Part shown: piece by piece, positions 10,799-25,200 of the stretch
Layout of the letters: every line of letters starts with the position of its first letter
Position numbering within the stretch: the first letter of the stretch is position 1
NCBI RefSeq assembly: GCF_964355755.1
Contig: NC_092679.1
Location: 18,778,932-18,838,931 of the forward strand
Direction: 5' to 3'
From: Antedon mediterranea
Lineage: Eukaryota > Echinodermata > Crinoidea > Comatulida > Antedonidae
Length of the DNA stretch: 60,000 nucleotides
The notes under the pieces: model-generated
Databases searched by the model: none
What the model saw: the letters and a program-made list of their open reading frames with translations, nothing else
What the model was told of the DNA's origin: nothing
Made by a program: the position numbers and the translations under genes

Positions 10799-11579
10799 TA
10801 ATAATAATATTAATTATATGTTTACACTTTGCTCTCTATTATACTGTAAAAAAAATAATATCCCATTGCATACATTGCATGAGAATTTCTCAATCAAAAA
10901 TTCAATGGCTGTTCTGTCAACTAGCGTTCCTGCTCCGAATCAGTCATCCAACCACAAAGGTACTGATGATTAAGATAGTCTGTTTAGTGTGTGATGACAC
11001 TATAGAATGGACCCAAAACACATGAAAACTTTCAGTTAAGTTTATAATGGAATTCTGTAGGATTTAGTAACTTACACACAACCATTCATCTCTGCTTAGC
11101 AGCATCTATGAGATTTATATACAAATATGAAGATGATAGCTCTTAACTTATAAAAATATTAATACAACACTTTTTTATTGGTTTGTATTAATAAGCAACT
11201 ATCACATAAAACTACACTGATGAAACCAGTGTTGTTTTCACACGTTCTGATCTTTAAACATTAGGGACAATGTCAAAATTATTACTACATTTTGTTTACT
11301 ATTTAGCCTCTTTATACAATTATCTAAAGCCATTTTGTGGGTGAATCGTGAAATTCTACATGGAAACCATTCAAAATCATGCAATGTATTTATCACAGTA
11401 ACTGCAGTAGAATAAATTTGACATGATCCCTTAGACGCATCAAATAAGAAATATGTTTTAAAATCAAGTTTAAAGTATGTAGTGTAGATGAATGACTTCT
11501 TTTAAAAAGTTCAGGATCCAAATCGAATGACATATTTGATTAAGTTTGGTTGTTATTTTAAAACATGCTGTATTTAAAA
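10799..11579. other. Intergenic DNA, no gene recognised
   Basis: AT-rich single-copy-looking DNA. The open frame at 10728-10973 overlaps the hairpin unit and has no domain signature. Nothing else seen. Confidence 0.35.
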
Positions 11580-11587
11580 TAAAATGT

Positions 11588-12572
11588 ACGGTGGCCTATA
11601 AGTGTCACGGCAACTTTCAAAAAATATCACGGCAATTTTTTCAAAAAAAGCCACGGCAATTTGAAAAAAGCCACGGCAAATTAAAAATAAAACATCACGG
11701 CAAATTAAAAATAAACCATCGCGGCAATTTAACAAAAATACCAGGGCAACTTAAAAATGAAACACCACGGCAAATTAGTATTGAAACACCACGACAAATT
11801 AATAGTGAAAGACCACGGCAAATTACAGAATGCCACGGCAGAAGTGAGTTACCACGGCGGAAGTGAAACCTTTGGAATCTTCAATTTTTTCTGAGGTAAT
11901 TAATTATTTGTGCATTGATGTAAATATTATATTAATTTATTTAACTTCAGCAGTTTACGTGTTTATTGCACTCTTCTTGAACTTTCTAGGCCGGGCTAGA
12001 CCATAGGCCTTATTACAAGGTAGGCCTAGGCCCTATAACATTCTACAATGTTTTAATATATTTACAGTAATCTGTTTTTTATATAACAAGTTGTTTTTAC
12101 AGTAGACCTAGCTACTACTGTAGGCCTAAGGCCTAGGGCTAGTAGTAGGCATAGCTAGGCCTAGTGCAATAAACACGTAAATGCTGCAGTTAAATATAAT
12201 AAATTAATATAATAATATTTACTTCAATGCACAAATAATTACTTACCTCATAAAAAATCGAAGATTCCAAAGGTTTCACTTCCGCCGTGGTAACTCACTT
12301 CCGCCGTGGCATTCTGTAATTTGCCGTGGTGTTTCATTACTAATTTGCCGTGGTGTTTCAATACTAATTTGCCGTAGTGTTTCATTTTTAAGTTGCCGTG
12401 GTATTTTTGTTAAATTGCCGCGATGTTTTATTTTTAATTTGCCGTGATGTTTTATTTTTAATTTGCCGTGGCTTTTTTCAAATTGCCGTGGCTTTTTTCA
12501 AATTGCCGTGGCTTTTTTTGAAAGTTGCCGTGATATTTTTTAAAAGTTGCCGTGACACTTATAGGCCACCGT
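11588..12572. mobile_element. 985-bp foldback transposon with CACGGCAA arrays, probable 8-bp target duplication
   Basis: Left arm (11588 to about 11970) and right arm (about 12165-12572) are inverted copies. The outer end is ACGGTGGCCTATAAGTGTCA and its complement closes the element. Flanks TAAAATGT (11580-11587) and AAAAATGT (12573-12580) match at 7 of 8 bases, the target size expected of hAT-like elements. Each outer arm carries about 12 tandem copies of a CACGGCAA motif at about 20-bp spacing, followed by an AT-rich inner arm. The central 200 bp is rich in TAGGCCTA motifs. The 106-codon open frame at 11546-11866 is the repeat read through in one frame and not a gene. Confidence 0.85.
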
Positions 12573-12991
12573 AAAAATGTAATTAATTATTCTTGTTTGT
12601 ATTCTGAATATTTGAGTGGACATATAAATTACACAATATTTAATTTTTATTCTTAATTTTTTACTATTTTTGATTACACACTTTTGAATAAAGGAAGGAG
12701 CTAAAACCAATTATAGATATAGTGTTGATGTATAGATTTTACTAGTTTTATTAGTTTTCGTAAAACGCTCATGATAATATGTTGGTATTCTAATTTTTTT
12801 ATCAATCTTGAATAAATACTCAACCCTATCACCATGTTTTATTATACTAAGTGGTTCACTAACTAGTCTACAACAACTTTTAAAACAAGCATTTTTGTCT
12901 ATATGTATACAGACAACATTATGTACACTTACAATTTCAACTTTTAACCTTGCCAAACACTGGTGTAATGAAAGTACGTTGTTCATACAAA

Positions 12992-13216
12992 TTACACATA
13001 CAAATCGGAAATGTCGACTATAATTTTGAAAAAAACTGTATCCTCTTTTACATACATACCATCCTGAAGTACGGACTGGGCAACAAATAAAGGGCATCCA
13101 GACGCAATATTCATATCGGTGACGGGACGCTTGAAACTGCTGCTCGACGGATCTGGTCGGAACGAATCTGACAGATGTCTTCGACCAGTCTCTTGGTCGA
13201 GAAGCATAAGTGTTAC
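12992..13216 (-). CDS. TRAF3: TRAF3-like last exon: end of MATH/TRAF-C
   Basis: Acceptor TATTTTACAG, then VTLMLLDQ; stop TAA at 12994-12992 after [10 protein letters not shown]. The end matches the usual TRAF C-terminus within a few residues. The flanking plus-strand open frame at 12808-13023 is a shadow. Confidence 0.9.
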   Translation of the reverse strand, partial: VTLMLLDQETGRRHLSDSFRPDPSSSSFKRPVTDMNIASGCPLFVAQSVLQDGMYVKEDTVFFKIIVDISDLYV

Positions 13217-16200
13217 CTGTAAAATATAGAAATATATTTACATAATAACTAGAATTATTATTATTTATTTATTAAACTATGAATTGAGATAATTTTGACT
13301 ATTTTTTAGCCCTTTCCGTGATAAATTACGTTTATACAGTACTTATGATTATGCTTATAATTTATTTTAGGTAAATACTGTAAAAGGAAAGAAATACATG
13401 GCTAAATTGTTGAATAGGCCAATTTATTGCCATATAGTTATTCACGTTGATAAAGTTGTTTTTAACATACCGTGTACCATGTATATGGAGTACACAATTT
13501 CTTCACTCAACGAATCTCCTTTGGTCAAATTTTAAATTGAATGAGTGGGCAATGATTATAAATACAAGAGAAACCTTTTTCTACACTATCAAACTAGTTT
13601 GACAAAAAAATTGTGATGTGCCCGAATATGGTAGTGATATGCCCAAATATGGTAGTGATATGACAACATCATGTCCCTATATGGGTACATCACATTTTTT
13701 GTCACATAAAGTTTTATAGTGTAGACAGAGATTTATACTAACCTTTTGTCTGAATGGCCAAGGAAGAAGAGCATCGTAGTCCCCTTTCATAACAACGAAA
13801 AAAAGAGAAACATGCGAACCCTTTCCCATACCATCTCCGTTTAGATACACTCTTGCGCACATCTTGTATCCGAAACGACTGGTGTAGAATGGCTGGCTGT
13901 AAAGCGACAATGTCTTTCCCGAATCGGCATCACGTTTTCGTCTGCTCAAGTCTTTTATTTTCCAAATGAGAACGCCATCGTAACTGGCCGTTTCCAAAAT
14001 CTGAAATCTTAAATCCTGTTCTGCCAAGCGAATGGAGTGTAGTCCCACATCTTTGTCTAGTGTTGTAATTCGACTGTGAAAGTTATCTGCAAATAAATTA
14101 TAAAAGTTAAGTTTTGTATACTGGAGGTGAAAGACAAAGTTATTAGTTAACTATAATATATTGTAAAATGTGAAACACAATTGCTTCTGACAGATCAAAT
14201 CTACCGTAAATCTTCTAATAGTAACCCACACTCTAATAGTAACCCTTCTTCTAATAGTAACCCACCTTATAAGTCAATCTATAATAATAACCCACTACTC
14301 TAAGACACAAAAACTTATGATGCAGCCGTATTTTGAAAAAAAAGGAGATAATGCATGTTGATCTCAGGAGTGGGGGAGGATTGAGTGTTTTTGAGTTTAT
14401 AAAATAAAGCTAGAATTCAACCAAATTTATTTATTCGTACTTAGTATCCCTAAATTAGCCATATATTGAGCAAATCTGTGAAAAAATTTAAAAGAAGCTA
14501 ATTTCAACTGATTTTGGTAGGTATGGGTATGGACAACTACCAAAAAAAAAAGAAGGGAAGATAGGGGCTGGGGAAATTTTTTTATCGGAGGTCAAAGTTC
14601 ATTGACCATTGCCAAATAGCTATAATTATTGTATGAATCATATTTCGTCACCAGAAAAGTTAATGTTTTGGGGATTTTTGTTAATTTAAAAAAAAACCAA
14701 TCACTAATAATAGCACATGTTCATGATAGAATAAATACTTTTGACCTTTGACCTCATTTTTTAAGTTTTTTGTTTTTCTTCCAAGTTTTTCTTCCAAGTT
14801 TTCTTCCTTTTTTTTCCTGCATATTTTAATATCAATATACCATTATGTTGCTGAAATATCAATTATATGCCATTTTATGTAGAAAATTTGACTTTTTGAC
14901 CTTTGACCTCATTTTTAGTGGTCATGATTTGATCCAAAGACATGACTTCTATTTTAAGTGTTATTCCTTTTTTAATTCTGCACATTTTGACACCAATTTT
15001 ACTCAGATACCATATTCTGGTGACGAAATATGATTCATACAATAATTATAACTATTTGGCAATGGTCAATGAACTTTCACCTCCGATAAAAAAATTTCCC
15101 CAGCCCCTATCTCCCCTTCTTTTTTTTTGGTAGTTGTCCATACCCATACCTACCAAAATCAGTTGAAATTTGCTTCTTTTAAATTTTTTCACAGCTAAAC
15201 CTTTAGTTAGGGATACTAACTGTTTTATTATTTTGCTATGACTCATGAGTTGCTGACCGGAAAAGTTGGGGGTGGGCTACTATTTTCAGGTGCCTAATTT
15301 AAGATTAGTAATAGTAACCCACTACTCTAATAGCAACCCGCCTTCTAATAGTAACCCACCCTAAAAAATAATTAAAGAATAATAACCCAGATTTACAATT
15401 AACGTATATGCACCAAAAATATTTTCAGTAGAGTACATTACTATTGTAAGGGACCAAATTAAATTTATTCTACTGCACTTGTTTAGCTGGTTTATGGAGT
15501 TATTTCGCAAGTAGAATAATGTAATTGTTATATAATCCCAAACTATAACAATACTCACTTAATTGTGCAGCCCCAATATTAGATGCTCCACCTCCTCCAA
15601 CTGGCACTGAAAACCTGGTCTCTTCAAGAATTTGAACTTTTGATTCAAGATTTTTTACAGCATCATGTTCACTCAGTAACTTGGCGCTTAATTCGTTAAT
15701 TTCTTCTTTATTCGATGTTGATTGTATCTTTTTTTCCAACTCAGTAATGACGTCCAATCGAGTTGCAAGCATTCTCTGAAAGATTTAGCGACAATATTTG
15801 TTCCATCCTTAAAAAATGACTCAGCCCTCTTGAATTGAAAATAGTTGCACGAATAAAACATTGTTAATTTTTATCAATTTCAAACATAGGTTGAAAAAAG
15901 CAAAATATGATAAAATGTTTCAAATCTACTAGTACCATATATCTTTGGAGATAATACCACTTAGGTTCTAATCCAACCTCTTACTTTATGTCGGATTTGT
16001 CAGGCATATCCCCAGGTATAGTCCCAGTATTAACTTTTGGTCTGGATGTAGGCCTCTCTCCAGCCAGTTCAGGTGAGTGTTTACAAGAAATGCTTACCAA
16101 TCATTTTTTTTAAAGAAACAGGCTTTCCCCGGATATAGTCCCATCCCCCAAAGTCGGTCTAATTTCTTGTTCTAGGTGGGATTATACCAGAGAATATACA

Positions 16201-19200
16201 GTAGTATGGTGCTTACAATTTTGTAATAATCAAAATGTAATTAGTCACACCTGTGCTAGTGCACATGTAAAGAATTTGGGTTATCAACAATCCAAACAAT
16301 TTTAAGACTCAAATTTACCATAAGAGTCCAGTACTGATTGATCGACCAAATCATATTTTCACAATTAGATTTTCTGGTCATCGAAAAGATAATCTGATAG
16401 CTAAATTTAAAAGTTATTATGACCTTCTTTGCAAGTTCCTAAAAATCATAAATGGTCCTTATTACAGCTATTTTTTTTATTTGCGACGACCTACGACCTA
16501 TATTACTTATTAATTAACTGTGTGTGGGTGTGTGCGCATAGGGCCAATAAGATGTGCTCATTTGAGTCCTTGATTCAGTTTTTACAGATATTATGTCCAG
16601 CAGAGCAATATAGTGATAGGTCCTCGCAACTCTTATTATTAAATCAATGATCACAATATATATATATTGGTATGTGACATCACAATATAATATATAATTG
16701 TTCATGCAAGTATGGAATTCAATGCAATTAGACAATTAAATCTATATTATTAATATATACCTCCATTGAGCAACAATGAAAAATACACTGTCAATCCTAA
16801 ACTGGAAACAAACCAGAATTTTGAATTCACGCAATTTCAATATCATTATTAAATTTTGATTTCATATGTAAGGTATGACAGTGCTTTTTCAATGTATTTT
16901 TAAATTCAAAAAAGGCATTTCCATTCGTAATTTTAGCACACAAAAAAAAGTGTTTTTTCCTCATAAAATTAAAATAATCAATGCAATTTTTGTTAGTAAA
17001 TTAGAAAATGTAAAAATAACCAATTAAACTTTACTCAAAGTTTTCTGTCATGGCACACGTTATCCACTTTCTCCAGAAAATAATGGTTATTATTCAGAAA
17101 ATGTATAGTATCTGTTCCCATGTTTCAGCATTTGCCTCCTTGCCAAAGTTAAGCCTTAGTTTTTTAAATATCTTAAAAGAATATCGTACTGCATTTGTGC
17201 CATGTTGATCTCAAGATTTGATTTAGCGATTAGCTTACTTTGATTGTAGATAATTTAATTCGTTGACATCTGATGTAGGAAATAGACTTCTGTTCTGAGA
17301 GCTATTCACATCTGTAACTACAGTACCTTCTTGTGTATTAGCTTTTTAAACAAGGCAATTTGGAAGAAAAAGACTAAACTTGTTCTACTACTATCCAGTA
17401 CTGATTAGGTTAGTTACATTACAAATAAACGTAACAGAACTAATTTTAGTTGGATTATATTTCAATAAAAACAAAGTATTGTTAGACAATAGGCACCTGG
17501 AGATTTTGTAGTAGTTTTTCATTTTTCATACACTTTTCTTTGGTTTCTCTTAGTTCTTTGTCGGTCACTTCATACTTTGTTTCCATCAAGCTCATTTTGC
17601 CTTGTAAGTCTGTTACCAATCGCACAGCCTCAGCATATTTCATCTCCAACTGGGTAGTGTGTTTTGAAACCATCTCTAAATGAATTTCAGAAAATTCGCT
17701 CATATGGCTTTTCATTAGCTTGAGGACACCCTGGTATGAAAATACAAACAGTTCATTAGGAATTTAACAATTGCTCTTTTTAATATATATAAATAATTAA
17801 ATACATTAAATTGACCAAAATTAGTAAAATATTTTAGTATTCTAGTTATATTGAGTTTTATCTGTTAAAATATTGTGTCCCAAAAACATGAAAATGAAGT
17901 TAAATAAAATCAAACTTTAAATAGGCTATTTTGTAATTTGAATTTTGTTTTCATTTAAAAAATAACAAAATAAATGTTTAAATTCAACCAAAAACCCACT
18001 GGCAGCCAATTTTACTATTTTTTGCTTTAAATTAGTTTTTTTCAACTATTTTGTGGTATTAAAATGGAACATATTTTTTCAGGGGGACAATACATCTTTA
18101 ACCATGACATGACTTTACTTTCAATTTACATATTTATATTATAACAATAAAATCATTATCATCAACAAATTCATTAATTGATAACAATCAAGTCTTATTT
18201 ATCAACTGCCAAAAAAAGGGTTACAATCATCATTATCACCAACAAATTCATTAATTGATAACAATCAAGTCTTATTTATCAACTGCCAAAAAAAAGGTTA
18301 CCATCATCATCATCATCATCAACAAATTCATTAATTGATAACAATCAAATCATACAACAAAAGAAATCCTCATTATCAAAATCAACACTAATCAAAATCA
18401 TTCAGAATAACATCACCAACACAAGCAATTAGGGAATTTTCGCAGGAGTGCGTAAACGTTAACTTAACGGTGACATCAACATTATACTAATTTGCATAAC
18501 AGCTACTTTCAAGAAATAATGTTCTCGACATACGTAACTAAAGCTTTCCGTAATGCTTGCGTGTTGCATGTTGGGAAATAGTGTTAAAGTTTACGTGCTT
18601 CTGCGAAACTCCTTATTATCTCAAAATCTGTATTCTTCAACGATCCTTTTAACATTGTTATATATGATCAGCCACCTACAGTATGTCGTCTGTTATCTGT
18701 TCGTCTTTCCCATTTCTTTTACAAACCGGCAAAACAACGAAAGACTTACGTTACACTTTTACAGCTCTATCCATCGTCGATCTAACACAAGACTTTTCCA
18801 ACATTTCTGACTAAAGCAATTCACTTTTATTCAACAACCATTCAAATAATTCAATAATATTTCTGGTCATAGCTTAACAACACAAAAACATTGTTTAATA
18901 ACAAATTGATCACTTTCAAGAGCTTTTTCCAACTTCAACACAAGCTGCTTTTTCATTCAACTCGATAAGCAAGAAAAAAAAAACATTTGAAACGAATCAA
19001 TTTCTGTTTTTTTAAACAATTCTTTCATGTCATTCTTTTTCTTCTCAATTACAAACAAAATTCAAACACGAAAAATCAGTGTCAATCTACAATCAGAGGG
19101 TTAAAATACAATATGATTAAATTAAAAAAAATAATAATACTGCAGGTTAAACAAAGTTTTAATGGCCAGGCATTGGAGGTACATTTTATAAATTTGCTTT

Positions 19201-22200
19201 GAGTTAACTAAAAGAAACATCACAATTGATAAAGCATAAAGCAATCTGTAATATTTTGATATTTATGCTTAAATTTGTTCATGACACGCCAAATATAGCT
19301 TTGGATACTAACTGTTCAAACACAGGCCAACCCTTACCTTAAATTCACATCCGTATATATAATACTTGCAGGTTAACCACGCTTCAGTGCAAGTGTTTTT
19401 CAAATGTTCTTCAAGCTGTGAAAATAGTACAAATGCATTTTACCTCTTACAATAACAAAATTCAGTAAATATAATAGTTCCCAAATATTGACAGAATACA
19501 AACAATTGAACTGTTGTAACCTTCTAATCCTCAGTCCTTTGTTATTATTCTGTTCAACCATAAAATATTCTTCCCCTACTAAAATATATTTACCAAGGAC
19601 ATGCATCCAGATTATCAAAAAGAAATCATCAGTTACTATTTGATCAACTAATCTTTAAGTTCAATGTTATTTTTTTAATGAAGCTGGAAATAAATGCAGT
19701 ATACGAAAAAACTAGATAATTTCCTGGCTCTATAAATAGATCGTCCAAAATAATCTGGAAAATCCAAGTTTATATGCAGATTGAAAGATGTTACGGTTCA
19801 ATGGATAAAATCGATATGGTTGAAAGGGAACGCTTAGTGGCATTATATTACAATGGTATGTTTATATAATACTGTACTAAAAATGCAGTGCATGAAAATT
19901 TAAATATTCGATTAAACCATTAAACCAATTAGGGTAGATAACAAATACAAAAAAAATCTAATAAGATACATTATTAAGGGATCATGTCAAATTCTTTATA
20001 CAATTATCTATCAAGCTCTTTTTTGTTATTTTCAGTAACTGAATCATAAATGTCTACATTGAACAAAGCTAAACTCATTTGCTTGGCAGTACAAAATGTA
20101 GTTACTGCAGTAACTGGAATAGAATAATAATGTCCCTTAAGGTCTCGAAATAATTAAAAGTCATCACATTTGGAAATTTCCAAGACATCACTGATTCAGA
20201 TTCAGATAATATTTATTTAGATAATAATGAATGAATATATACAAAATAGAAAAAAGATATTAAAGTGAACATAGATAAAGCAGTAATTGGTAGTCATTAT
20301 TATCATGGATCCCTTCTAGAAGTTAAAAACTTGTCTCGTAGGGACCCATAACAAAACACATTACTAAAAAAATAAAAAATAACCTAGAATATATAATTAT
20401 AAAATTTAGGATAAAAAATTACAGTATAACAACATAACTAACATCTTCTTTATAAAAATTATTTAAATTATATTTCAATAGTTTCATGATAATTATAAAT
20501 GAAATAACTACCGATATTGGTAAATGAAAAAAAAAATATGTATACTTAATTATAATTCCAGTATATATATAGTATATACTATATATACATTATATATAGT
20601 ATAGATTAAAGATTGCAATAATAAACAACAACTAATATTTTGTGTAAGACATAAATAGTATATGAGTATAAATAATGATAATAAGCATATTAACTAAGCA
20701 GTATAATATTTAGATATATAATGATTCTTTAACTTTTTTCGGAAAGTAAATAATGATATTGACGTTTTGATATTTGGTGGGATATGATTCCACAAATTAG
20801 GACCTGATATAGTTATAAAAAATTTAGTTTTTGTAAGTCTAGCAAAAGGAATGTTTAAATGAGAAGTTCTTAAATTGTAATTGTGAAATTTGGTACGTTT
20901 ACAGAGCATATCAATCATAGAAATAGGAAGTTGGTTTTTAAAATAATTAAACATAAAACTGGCAACTTGAACATTGTGGATATCCGTTAATTTTAATATA
21001 CCAAGACGTTTAAAAAGGGGTTCAGATGAGGTTCTATATGGTGAAAAAGTAATAATTCTAGCTGCACGTTTTTGTAATTTAGTTAATCTAGCAATATTAG
21101 AAGAGTAATCTGCAGCCCAAATAATGTTACAATACTGGAAATAAGGAAGTACAAGTGTGTTATAAAGAGAAATTAAAATATTTAGAGGGAAGAAGTGCTT
21201 AAGTCTGTTAATAATACTAATAGATCTTGATATTTTTTTCGAAACGTAATTTTGATGACTGGTCCATTTGAGGTTTTCATGAATATATACACCTAAAAAA
21301 AGTGTTTCAGTTTTGCGTTCAATTTGAATTCCGCCAAGAAGTATATTTAGGTCATCAACTTTTAGTTTACGTTGAGAATTGTGAAAAATTAAATAATTTG
21401 TTTTAAGAGTATTAATAAGTAATTTGTTTGAAATAAACCAGTCACAAAATTTTGTTAATTCATCATTGAATGTAGTAAATAATAAATCAATATTGGAATT
21501 AGAGTAAAATAAGGTGGTGTCGTCGGCGAAGGATATTACTTGCAATTTGTTACTGACATTAGCCAGATCATTAACATAAATAAGGAAGAGCAATGGCCCA
21601 AGCACTAAGGCAGATGTGAAACATTTATAGTATTTCCAGACTGAATGCATGAGCCAGAGAAAGGAATACGTTGATAGGCTCATCAAGTCATCATTCATGC
21701 AAAATTTATTCAAATATTATTATTTAACTTTTCTGAATTTTAAATAGATTCCTAGATAAAAATCAAGATTGTATAAAGCTCTGTCTACACTATCAAACTT
21801 TGTGACAACAAATTTGATATACCCATATATGGGCATTATGTCATCATCATTACCATATTTGGGTTTATCACTACCATATTTAAGCACATCACACTTTTTT
21901 TGTCAAACTAGTTTGATAGTGTAGACAGACCTTTATACTTAAATGTAATTAATTCATAACTATTTTGCATCACATGTAATTACAGTATAACTATATTTTT
22001 GTAATAAAGTTTTTTGTAGACAACAAAAAGTCTGACACCAACCCTCACACCGAGATGAGATCATACAGAGTCAGTTAGAGAATACACACTTAAACCTGAA
22101 TTATAACTTACTTTATTCTGTGGAATATTTGTTACGCCACACCTGTTTGGGCAATCGACTGGTTGCATTTTGCACGAATTTTCATGATCCTAAGAAATAA

Positions 22201-25200
22201 AATATAAAGAAAATAAATACACTAGGTGATATGCTGAATCTCGTAAGCACAGAAAATTCAACACATCATTTGGTTAAATTTTGTGTTGGGCTTAAAACGC
22301 AAAGGACAAAATATACCATAGTTGATCGGCCTAGCCTTCAAACATACAACATTTTTGCATGAACTTTACATAAATTGGTAATAGGTGTTAAAATTAATTA
22401 GAAGTATTATACTTTTGGAAGTGTAAAGCAGTAAATACTGTATACCTATATACCGTATATCCTCCGGTATAATCCCACTCCTTACTTTATGTCTGATTTT
22501 ACAAACAAGCATATCCCCAGGTATAGTCCCAGTATTGACTTTTGGTTTGGATGTAGGCCTCTCTCTACCCAGTTCAGATAAGTTTTTACAAGATATGCTT
22601 ACCAATCATTTTTTTTCCTGAACCAGGCGTTCTCCGGGTATAGTCCCACCTCCAAAGTCAGCCCAAATTAATGTTCTAGAGGAAGGGAATATACCAGAGG
22701 ATATACGGTAACCGAATATAGTCCGAGGGCTATCCAATTTTAGAAATATTAAGTAACAAGTTAAATCAAATTGTTTGATAAATCAGATAAAACTTAAACA
22801 CACACTTTCTCTGCTATAGTTTAATTAAGTCAGTCAGTGCATTTTCCATAGCCAATTTTCCACATCAGTTGAATGTTCTATTTTTGGCGATGACAAAACA
22901 TTAACCAATGGTAGGACGCCAACACTACAGACATTATAATTAAGGCTGGTTGAGCCGCACCAGATTTGAAAGTCTGAGTGTATAATCATGTGCAGTACTA
23001 CTAGTAGTTGCACACACGAGGAGAAAGAGATAAAATAGTCTAATTAATTATCAGTGAATACTCAAATGGGCATCATGTTCCTGTGTGTCTATGTTTTAAG
23101 CTGATACTATGTTGTTTAAATGAGCTTTGAAGTTGATATTATTTTGGTTTAGCAGAGGGTGAGTTGCAATTATGCTATATTTCAATAATCAAACAAAGGG
23201 CATTTTCTCGTTCTCACAGATTTTATCAATGTTTAAAAATTATGGGTTTTTTTTTTATGTTAAGGTTAGGCTTGATATTTTGAATGATATAGTTCAGGTT
23301 TATAATGGACTCTTGCCAACAGGTTTTCTGGAATTCTCTCTGAGGTTCTCTTTCATAAGTGATGGTATTTACATTTATTGAATGACGTATTGTCTGAATA
23401 ATTAATGAGCAATAATACATTTCAGTCATCGTATTCAATTACAGTATATCGTCACAACAACAAAACACTAGGGGTCATGTCAGTACATCATTTAATTTAC
23501 TTTGTTCTCTGGCTGACAGTTTTTATAGAATTCTACTATAATCTCTATTATAATTGATGTTATTTACATCTATTGAATGTATTGTCTGAATAATTATTGA
23601 GCAATAATATCTAGTTTGGTCAATATACTCAATTAAAATATATCGTCACAACAACAAAACACTAGGGGTCATGTCAGGACATTAATGATTATCAACAAGG
23701 AAGTATTTATATCAACCAATACTGTAGCTTCTTAGATTTGAGCATGGCATTCAACAAATAACTGATCAGAACGCTTGATACATCCACATATATCAACCAA
23801 TACTGTAGCTTCTTAGATTTGAGCATGGCATTCAACAAATCAGAACGCTTGTTACACCCACATAACTAGAAATCAGGACACGTGACTTGCTGTAACACGT
23901 GACTACATACATGTGCGTTTAACTATTGAGTTAGAGTAATACAGCGGCAAAAGGCAGTTAGCCATGTTGCATGATGGAAATAACCAGAAACAAAAACCTA
24001 TTTTGGTGATCTGTTGGCAGTTGGCAATGTTACTCTTAGGCAAGTACATTTAGTATTACTGTTTATGTTATTTATAAACTAGTCTTCATTTTATAATTAA
24101 AGGGCAATTATTTAATTTGGTCATCATGAAATTATGCTGTATGTATAAGCATAGAGATATTATCACTTTAATATCTCTATGGTATCAGTATACAAAGGGT
24201 TGTTTGATATAAATTACATACATACAGTAGAACCAATTATGGGGAAATATTTAGGACCAAACAAAATGTCCCTTAGTAATCCACAGAAGGGGTTCTAACT
24301 GTACTTTATCTGTTATTGTGCTATTCCAAGCTGTACAGTACTTTTACAAAGGTGGCTGTTTGATAAATAAAAACCATCAAAACAAATAACTTTATGTGAA
24401 TTGAACGCAAATATGTTAGTGTTTAAATTGATGTTGTTTGTCAATACAGTGATTCTGAGAATTTGATTTTTATAAATTGTAATAGCAACCATGTATATGG
24501 TTCTCTCTCATAAGTGATGTAATTTACATTTATTAAATCTATTGTCTGAATAATTGAGCAATAATATCTAGTTCAGTCATCGTATTCAATTAAAGTGTAT
24601 TGTAACAACAACAAAACACTAGGGGTCATGTCAGGACATTAATGATGATTAATAAGGAATTATTTATATCCAAGACAGTGACATGTGCGTTTAGCCATTC
24701 AGTTTTAAAGCAATGCAACAGCAAGTAGTGATTTTACACTGGGAATAACCTGAAAAATATTTATATCTACCAATAGCTATATGGCAGAAATGAACAAATC
24801 AGAAGACTTTATTAGAGACAGTGACAGGCAATATGTACTTGCTATAACCATGTGCGTTTAGCCATGTTGAGTTTCAGCAAATAAACAGCAACAGGCAGTA
24901 GTGATCTGCATGGTGGAAATAACCTGAAATATATTGATATCTATAGCTGTTTAGATTTGAGCATGGCAGAAATGAACAAATCAGAAGGCTTGAAAGATAG
25001 AAAAACATGGCTGAGACAGTGACAGGCAATATGTACTTGCTAGAACCATGCGAGTTTATCCATGTTGAGTTTCAACAAAAAAACAGCAACAAGCAGTAGC
25101 CATTTTACATGATGGAAATAACCAGAAAAACAAAAATGTATTATGGTGATCTGTTAGTTGGCAATAGTACTATTAAGCAGGTCTGTAAGTAGAGTAGTAT

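Noticed and set aside
11546-11866. 106-codon open frame rich in His, Gly, Lys and Arg
   Set aside because: Translation of the CACGGCAA array in the foldback arm; the opposite arm shows equivalent non-coding sequence.
12711-13097. 128-codon minus-strand open frame
   Set aside because: Shadow of the TRAF3 last exon in another frame plus 3' untranslated sequence.
18840-18960. Short coiled-coil-like frame in the TRAF3 intron (minus strand, [15 protein letters not shown])
   Set aside because: No usable donor, and exon 4 to exon 5 already join in phase with the expected zinc finger spacing.
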